Shown here one piece after another: positions 38,452 to 43,430 of a stretch of 43,430 nt of DNA. The stretch's first letter is position 1, and each line of letters starts with the position of its first letter. The DNA lies in IMG/VR virus record IMGVR_UViG_3300031566_000109, positions 1 through 43,430 of that record; one strand, written 5' to 3'. This stretch comes from a virus. The notes under the pieces were generated by a model that was not told the DNA's origin, did no database searches, and saw only the letters and a list, made by a program, of their open reading frames with translations. The translations under genes and the position numbers were made by a program.

Positions 38452-38624
38452 TGGCTGGTAACTATACAGAAATCCAGAACAGACCCAATAACAAGAAGAG
38501 GCAGGAAGCCTATCAAATGGGGGTGGGGTTTACCGACGTTGACGGAAATTCCGACCAGTACAAGGGCAGGTCGAAAGAAGATTTGAGAGTTAATTCACTT
38601 CCCACTCAAACGGAAAGCTCATGA
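38451..38624 (+). CDS. 57-residue protein between the nozzle paralogues
   Basis: Its start overlaps the stop before it (TAATG) and its stop overlaps the start after it (ATGA). Polar and Gly/Asn-rich (NRPNNKKRQEAYQMGVGFTDV, NSDQYKGRSKEDL). Perfect coupling on both sides argues for a real gene. Function unknown. Confidence 0.6.
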   Translation: MAGNYTEIQNRPNNKKRQEAYQMGVGFTDVDGNSDQYKGRSKEDLRVNSLPTQTESS

Positions 38625-40288
38625 AAGTATTTCGTAGCGTAGATATAACTAAGGGTCTGATAAATGCAATCAGCCCGTCTTCCGGCACTTACCCCGAAGG
38701 CGCAGCGTGGGTTTCTGACAATTCCCGCATAGACAAAAACGGGGTCTGGAATAAAGGGCCCTCTTTGGGGTCGCGAATAGTAGGTGTGCCATCAACAGTC
38801 ACGCATCCTGGTACGGCAGGTCTTCATTTTGCTTCCGTATCAATTTTGGGTAGTCATAAAATAGTAAAAAATATTGGCGATACGTGTGTTGTTGAAGGGC
38901 CTAATGGATATGTGTACTTTCCGATAGACGGAGAGGCGGCAAACGCGTGGTCTGGAACTGGCGACGAAACTGACGTTGGAATAACCGCCCCTACCTCTTA
39001 TCCGACAATAGCCATTTCTGCCACCGGGGCAAGGCAGGAGTCGGGAATATATTACTATATGGCAACTATTTACAATCCCGATAGAGATGTGGAATCACTT
39101 CCGTCTTACGTGGGTGAACATTGGGTAGGCAGAATTTACGCTTATCTTTCCGGTACTACCAACCATCCTGACCAGAGGATACCAGACGTACCCAGATTGA
39201 GCGGAATAACATCTTCAGGAAATAAAATAAGGTGGTACAGGTCCAAGGTTGTCAAAATCAAAAAAGGCGACACGTTCCAGACCCCACAGGCGAATATGCC
39301 GACCGAATTTTACTTTGTAGGAGAGGTGGATACCGGCTCGAATTTTGACGATTACGCACATGATTCGGAAATAGCCACACCTGAAAACCTATACACTGGA
39401 AGAGGAAGTAAGCCCGTAACCGACCCCGATATTCTTGCTGTATTCGACAATAAGATGTTCTATTTTTACGCAGGCAAGATTCGCTGGTCGAGTTCAGGCC
39501 GACCGGAAGAAGTGCCACAGGAATACTCCTTAACCGTCAGACATGATTACAGTGTCGGCACATGGGGCCAGACGGCAGATGATACCTTCATGCAGAAGCT
39601 CAAGAAGGGCACTGCCGTTACCAGTACGGTGACTAAAAAACCATTACTCGATACGGGAGTTTACGCAGAGGCCCTTATAATGCCGCCTGAGTTGGCGGGT
39701 AAAACAGTTAAAGCGGCCATAGAATATAACGGTAAACTGTGGGTGTTTTGCGAGACACAAACAGGATATATCGTTCCGTCGGCGAGTGAAGGTTATAAAT
39801 ACGTTCACGTTTCAGGTGGTATAGGCGCGGTGAATCAGTGGGTATTGGCGAAATCTCCTTATGGTTTGTTTGGGGCCGACCAAAAGGGCGTGTGGGTTGT
39901 AACCGAATCCATCCGCAGATTGAGTGATGGAATTATAGATATAGGCGATTCCGACAAGAGTACCTACGCCTATTCAATCTCTAATAGCTTCGGGGTTTGG
40001 GTGGATTTGCTTAATGAATATTTATGGTGCTATACGGGTTCGGACAGCGCAAAAGTTCAACTTGCTTACCAAGCCGATAAGGAGAGGTTTGTCGGGCCTT
40101 ACGCCCTGAGCGTTACCGGCGGGTGTACCTATAATTTAGGTGACGTTAGTGAGTGTTATATGACCAGCGCCAAGACTCCCATTCTTTCTACAAGGTCGGG
40201 CGCGCAGACCTTGAAGTTCTGGATGGGGCAGAGTGAATACGTAAAAGACAACCTCAAAATAGAAATTCTATACGACAGCATATCTTAA
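38621..40288 (+). CDS. Tail nozzle (tail-tube B-like) protein, copy 2
   Basis: The protein has 555 residues. It shares landmarks in order with copy 1: GLINAISPSSGTYPEGAAWVSD, RIDKNGVW, FDNKMFYFYAGKIRWSS, KSPYGLFGADQKGVWVV, NSFGVWVDLLNEYLWC, LAYQADKERFVGPYALSVTGGCTY and FWMGQSEYVKDNLKIEILYD. It stops where copy 1 continues with the YQNAIASETGAT module. It has an extra blade-region insertion near SVGTWGQTADDTFMQKLKKG. It is either a second nozzle ring or a diverged subunit. Confidence 0.8.
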   Translation: MKVFRSVDITKGLINAISPSSGTYPEGAAWVSDNSRIDKNGVWNKGPSLGSRIVGVPSTVTHPGTAGLHFASVSILGSHKIVKNIGDTCVVEGPNGYVYFPIDGEAANAWSGTGDETDVGITAPTSYPTIAISATGARQESGIYYYMATIYNPDRDVESLPSYVGEHWVGRIYAYLSGTTNHPDQRIPDVPRLSGITSSGNKIRWYRSKVVKIKKGDTFQTPQANMPTEFYFVGEVDTGSNFDDYAHDSEIATPENLYTGRGSKPVTDPDILAVFDNKMFYFYAGKIRWSSSGRPEEVPQEYSLTVRHDYSVGTWGQTADDTFMQKLKKGTAVTSTVTKKPLLDTGVYAEALIMPPELAGKTVKAAIEYNGKLWVFCETQTGYIVPSASEGYKYVHVSGGIGAVNQWVLAKSPYGLFGADQKGVWVVTESIRRLSDGIIDIGDSDKSTYAYSISNSFGVWVDLLNEYLWCYTGSDSAKVQLAYQADKERFVGPYALSVTGGCTYNLGDVSECYMTSAKTPILSTRSGAQTLKFWMGQSEYVKDNLKIEILYDSIS

Positions 40289-41505
40289 TGATAATTTACC
40301 CCATACCATCCAGAGAATCACTTGGTCTCGCCGAGACGGACAGTCCGGCCTTCACTGACCTGACAATCTCTTCGCCATCCAATATCTATGCGCTAAGCCA
40401 CGACAGTTTCGCCGATTACGCAGCCAATAAACATATCGATTGGACGAATACCGCATCTAATTTCTCTACCTCCGGCACGCTCGGCGCAGGGGCGGGTACT
40501 TTAACATCCCTAATCTGCCCGACTATCGGCGTTTCGGGCGATACTGATTTATTAGGCTTGGCGGCCAATGCTTTGACGGTGAACGGCACGCTGGGCGCAG
40601 GGGCGATAACCGGTACATCCTTAAATATATCTGGTGACGCTGATATTAGAGGGGCACAATTCAGGGGTTGGGGCGACGGGACAAGATTGCTATTTTCTAC
40701 AGCAGGGCCTTCGTATATTGGCGGAACAGATGTGGTGTGGTTAGGCTATACAGCTGCTCCGGGTCAATGGTTTTTAGGTACTGCCATTGGCGATATAGCT
40801 TTTAGGGCGGCTAACACCAAAAAATTACATATAGGGATTAGTGATGGCGCTGGCACTTCCTACCCAAAAATGACTTTTAGTTCTGCTGGAATAGCAATCA
40901 ATCCAAGTGATTCAATTATAACACCGACTAATGCAATGTCTTTTGCCCTCGACAAATGGATAGACTTCGGCGCAGCCACGCAAAGAGTAGGCTCTGACGA
41001 TGAGAACTATTTAGACCTGCAGGCGGCTACCGGCATTAGGGCAAATGCGGGCTTAACTGCAACGGGGTTTGTCACCACCGGCAACATAGGCGACGGCACT
41101 TATACTAATACAGTAGCACAGTTGGCTACTGCCTCAATAAACTTTGTTATTGACGGTGGCGGGTCTGCAATAACTACCGGAATTAAGGGCTATATTGAAG
41201 TTCCTTTTGCCTGCACAATAAAACAAGTCACCTTACTGGCCGACCAGAGTGGCGCGATTAAAATAGATATATGGAAATGTAGTTATGCCGATTATGACGT
41301 TTCCACCCACCCCGTTGATGCCGATACGATAACCGGAGCGAACGAACCGGAAATAGCGGCAAGCGGTGTTAAAGACCAAGACGCGACCTTAACAGGCTGG
41401 ACTGTTGCAATAGCGGCGGGAGATATTCTGGCCTTCAATGTAGATTCTATAACTACCATAGAACGATGTACTCTTTCTCTCAAAGTAATTAAGGACAACG
41501 CATAG
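40288..41505 (+). CDS. Tail fibre or appendage protein
   Basis: The protein has 405 residues; TAATG overlap with the gene before. Gly/Thr/Ala-rich strands with repeats (TLGAGAGTLTSL, TLGAGAITGTSLNISGD) suggest a triple-stranded beta shaft. The C-terminal part (GGSAITTGIKGYIEVPFACTIKQVTLLADQSGAIKIDIWKC) is a jelly-roll-like tip seen in phage fibres. Adhesin role is likely; receptor unknown. Confidence 0.7.
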   Translation: MIIYPIPSRESLGLAETDSPAFTDLTISSPSNIYALSHDSFADYAANKHIDWTNTASNFSTSGTLGAGAGTLTSLICPTIGVSGDTDLLGLAANALTVNGTLGAGAITGTSLNISGDADIRGAQFRGWGDGTRLLFSTAGPSYIGGTDVVWLGYTAAPGQWFLGTAIGDIAFRAANTKKLHIGISDGAGTSYPKMTFSSAGIAINPSDSIITPTNAMSFALDKWIDFGAATQRVGSDDENYLDLQAATGIRANAGLTATGFVTTGNIGDGTYTNTVAQLATASINFVIDGGGSAITTGIKGYIEVPFACTIKQVTLLADQSGAIKIDIWKCSYADYDVSTHPVDADTITGANEPEIAASGVKDQDATLTGWTVAIAAGDILAFNVDSITTIERCTLSLKVIKDNA

Positions 41506-41714
41506 TGGACGACAAAATTTGTGAAATTTATGATAAGAGGCCGGATATTTGCAGGCGGTTTCCCACTACCGAATACCAGATAAAGGACTTTGATAAATGC
41601 ACCTACTATTTTAAGGATGGTATGCGGAAAGGCTCTTGTTGCGGGTGTGGTCAGTGCTGTGTAAATATGCCCTGGCCGGATGGTAAAGATGATATTTGCA
41701 GGTACTTAAAATAA
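41505..41714 (+). CDS. Circularly permuted YkgJ-type Cys protein
   Basis: GTG start overlapping the TAG before it (TAGTG), 69 residues. ICEIYDKRPDICRRFP comes first and SCCGCGQCCVNMPWP with DICRYLK comes last. In ordinary YkgJ-type (CxxCxxCC) proteins the CGxCC block precedes the CxIYxxRPxxCRxFP block. The residues are otherwise intact, so the two halves appear to be swapped. Metal or iron-sulfur binding is expected. It lies among tail fibre genes and overlaps the next ATG by one base. Confidence 0.7.
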   Translation: MDDKICEIYDKRPDICRRFPTTEYQIKDFDKCTYYFKDGMRKGSCCGCGQCCVNMPWPDGKDDICRYLK

Positions 41715-42232
41715 TGGCACAGGAAACACTAAATGCCGGTAGCGTAAGTTCAGTTAATGCGACGTGGACTGACGCTGCCAATATAAGAGCCCAATACGAT
41801 GTTGCTACGGCCTATTTTGACCAGGCAGCCGCAGGTGATTATTCGGGCGATGCCAATCTTGAGGACACCACTAACACCCCAACGGCCGTAAACCACTTCA
41901 AGGTTATCTACTGGAACTCCGGCAGTCCCATAGCCGACGACACCTTCTCACTACAGGTTTACAATAACCATACAACTGCTTGGGAGGAATTGGGGACAGA
42001 CCTACAGAAAAGTGAAACCGAATACAATGATACATATTTGGCTGCTATACAGGCCAAGTTTGCCGCTGCTGCTGATAAGGCCGCTTTTGTGAATAATCTT
42101 GCGGTAAGATGGGCGATAGTCCTTACCAAAAGTGCTGACGGCGTCCAGATTTCTACTCAGGGCATCGAGATGGAGATTGAATATACAGCCCCAACAGGCT
42201 TTCCACATTCACAATGTTTAATTATAGGATAA
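41714..42232 (+). CDS. Virion appendage-type protein
   Basis: ATG at 41714 (TAATG overlap), 172 residues. Strand-rich with LNAGSVSSVNATWTDAANI, HFKVIYWNSGSPIADDTFSLQVYNN and GIEMEIEYTA, ending PHSQCLIIG. A single jelly-roll-like domain is likely. Probably part of the tail or fibre set; not recognised further. Confidence 0.6.
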   Translation: MAQETLNAGSVSSVNATWTDAANIRAQYDVATAYFDQAAAGDYSGDANLEDTTNTPTAVNHFKVIYWNSGSPIADDTFSLQVYNNHTTAWEELGTDLQKSETEYNDTYLAAIQAKFAAAADKAAFVNNLAVRWAIVLTKSADGVQISTQGIEMEIEYTAPTGFPHSQCLIIG

Positions 42233-42242
42233 GGAGAAAAGA

Positions 42243-42407
42243 ATGAAAGCAAGCGAAAACAAAGCAAAGGATACTGAAACAGACCCACAAAGAGAGAAAG
42301 ACTATGCCGAGCTTGGCAAACTTTCTTTAGAGATGGGCAAAATGCAGGCCGTATTTGCCCGCCTGCAAAAAAGAGCAAATGAATTAGGCGCGAAACTAAA
42401 TGGCTGA
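42243..42407 (+). CDS. 54-residue helical micro-protein
   Basis: The ATG follows AAGGAGAAAAG, a strong site. The peptide is highly charged and helical (REKDYAELGKLSLEMGKMQAVFARLQKRANEL). It overlaps the next gene by 8 bases. It could be a fibre chaperone or coil; unknown. Confidence 0.6.
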   Translation: MKASENKAKDTETDPQREKDYAELGKLSLEMGKMQAVFARLQKRANELGAKLNG

Positions 42408-42846
42408 CGAAATCCAATTTGGATATTTGATTGATAAGACCCTGACCTATGGGGCGTACGCTCCCGACGGCACGGAGAGGACTGCCGCAGGTACGAGTTT
42501 GCCTCAGGATGCGTCTATCGACGGGTATTACCACGCTACCGATGCTAATATAGTTTCCGGTGACGTTGTGATAGTCAAGGAAGGCACTGTGCCTGTGGGG
42601 TGGGGTCAATACAATCCAAACGTACTTCTGGCTTCGGACGGGCTTGACAATATTTCTACTACCGAACCTTCCGGTCTGGCCTCAAATTTTAGGGAAATGT
42701 TTATACAGGTATTCAGGAGGCTGTTTGGCAAAGCCACTATGACAAATTCGGCCTTGATATGCTACAAAGAAGACGAAACTACCGTAGCTACAACGCAGGT
42801 CATTAGCGATGATGGCACAACGCAGACGCAGGGAGAGGCGGCGTGA
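42400..42846 (+). CDS. Hypothetical virion-associated protein
   Basis: The protein has 148 residues. Beginning with FGYLIDKTLTYGAYAPDGTERTAAG it resembles an early fibre or adaptor domain; the second half has FREMFIQVFRRLFGKATMTNS and a Thr-rich tail. It overlaps both neighbours by a few bases. Function unknown; placed with tail genes. Confidence 0.6.
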   Translation: MADEIQFGYLIDKTLTYGAYAPDGTERTAAGTSLPQDASIDGYYHATDANIVSGDVVIVKEGTVPVGWGQYNPNVLLASDGLDNISTTEPSGLASNFREMFIQVFRRLFGKATMTNSALICYKEDETTVATTQVISDDGTTQTQGEAA

Positions 42847-43163
42847 GATTATTCGGGAATATAGACAGTAGGATAACAAGTAAGGACTTGCCCTTCTTTT
42901 ATATTTGTCCTTTTGCTCCTGATGATTATGACAGCGAACTGGACATTACAATCCACCAGAACGTAGTGGCCAAAGAGTTAGGCGCAACGATAAGCGGGCC
43001 TTATGCAAGTGGGTATAGCACCGAAATAAGCCATATAGACCCGATAGGTTCAGGTAGGTTCTTTGAGATTGATATTGAAATTCCGGCGAATGTAAGTTCC
43101 AAGATTAAATTTATTAACTTCTCCGCCGACGTTGTACCCAGACCGGAAAGACATTTAAGATGA
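42843..43163 (+). CDS. Small nozzle-module protein, copy A
   Basis: The protein has 106 residues. The C-terminal 75 (DITIHQNVVAKELGATISG, GSGRFFEIDIEIP, PRPERHLR) is homologous to the next gene and, more distantly, to the end of nozzle copy 1. The first 30 residues are an extra N-terminal piece. It probably acts as a free subunit of the tail tip. Confidence 0.65.
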   Translation: MRLFGNIDSRITSKDLPFFYICPFAPDDYDSELDITIHQNVVAKELGATISGPYASGYSTEISHIDPIGSGRFFEIDIEIPANVSSKIKFINFSADVVPRPERHLR

Positions 43164-43390
43164 GTATAGACGTAGTTATCTATCAAAACGCAGTCACTTC
43201 CGAAACGGGAGCCACTACCAGTAATACCTTCGAGCATACGGACTCTAATTTAGTTGGTCTGGCAGAGCCACAGGGTTCGGGGCGGTTCTTTGAAGTTTCT
43301 ATCGCCATAGGAGCAAGTGACACGGCGGAGATTGCTGCGATAAATTATAAGGCTGATATTATACCGAGAACGGAAAGACACCTGCGATGA
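43160..43390 (+). CDS. Small nozzle-module protein, copy B
   Basis: The protein has 76 residues, overlapping copy A by 4 bases. VVIYQNAVTSETGATTSN closely matches LYQNAIASETGATSD of nozzle copy 1, and GSGRFFEVSI and PRTERHLR match copy A. A compact beta module; function inferred as a tail component. Confidence 0.7.
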   Translation: MSIDVVIYQNAVTSETGATTSNTFEHTDSNLVGLAEPQGSGRFFEVSIAIGASDTAEIAAINYKADIIPRTERHLR

Positions 43391-43430
43391 CCGAAGACTT
43401 GCTCAAAAGAATGGAGAATATAGAAGAGTT
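43387..43430 (+). CDS. Partial gene at the window edge
   Basis: The ATG overlaps the previous stop (ATGA) and the frame MTEDLLKRMENIEE is open to the last base. The 3' end is outside the window. Only 14 residues are visible, helical and charged. Confidence 0.5.
   Translation, partial: MTEDLLKRMENIEE

Noticed and set aside
42243-42407. Treating the 54-residue ORF as non-coding
   Set aside because: AAGGAGAAAAG before the ATG and the 8-base overlap with the next gene support translation, so it was kept as a gene.
1-43430. CRISPR array or insertion sequence
   Set aside because: No regularly spaced repeats and no transposase with terminal inverted repeats were seen; the short linker repeats are gene borders.

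Overview
The window is a contiguous piece of a temperate, tailed double-stranded DNA phage, almost certainly short-tailed (podovirus-like). It carries a portal, scaffold, major capsid protein, tail adaptor and nozzle proteins and fibre-like proteins. No tape-measure protein, tail-tube protein or baseplate is visible. Genes are tightly packed with ATGA/TAATG overlaps and clear Shine-Dalgarno sequences. Promoters fit the sigma-70 consensus, and one lipoprotein and several signal peptides point to a bacterial host, probably with a Gram-negative type envelope. The host cannot be named from the sequence alone. The first gene runs in from outside the window and the last gene runs out of it.

Layout. 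1-4984: end of the structural module (a very large internal-virion-type protein), then small zinc-binding and HExxH proteins and a metallophosphoesterase. 5010-5760: control region with a one-TM micro-protein and a ribbon-helix-helix (RHH)-like gene on the minus strand, a plus-strand promoter making RNA antisense to that gene, and a divergent promoter carrying repeated GTAGTTAC sites. 5775-7676: small genes and a tyrosine integrase. 7655-8444: integrase-proximal repeats (candidate attP arms) and a gene-poor, structured stretch. 8445-16183: a 3D-domain wall enzyme, then a recombination and replication module (YqaJ exonuclease, coiled-coil partner, ERF annealase, SSB, NinB-like protein, adenine methyltransferase, replication protein, NinG) and a lipoprotein. 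16206-20448: accessory genes (PD-(D/E)XK nuclease, NlpC/P60-like protein, DUF5131, many small proteins) joined by reused linker sequences. 20492-21720: a minus-strand operon of five micro-proteins with its own promoter and a structured leader. 21825-29033: GIY-YIG protein, terminase small subunit, small genes, a terminase large subunit split in two by a methyltransferase-like gene, and the portal. 29043-31918: sugar and methyl transferase cassette. 31981-43430: scaffold, capsid, holin-like protein, tail adaptor, two tandem nozzle proteins and appendage proteins.

How it fits together. The early region supplies recombination-dependent replication, the integrase and control genes give lysogeny, and the late region builds the virion. 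The unusual parts are the split terminase, the minus-strand micro-protein operon (one member pairs a DNA clamp-loader N-terminal motif with a membrane anchor), the glycosyltransferase and methyltransferase cassette inside the head genes, a circularly permuted YkgJ-type cysteine protein, and a tail-nozzle domain that recurs as free-standing small genes. All family assignments were made by eye from motifs; no database search was run.
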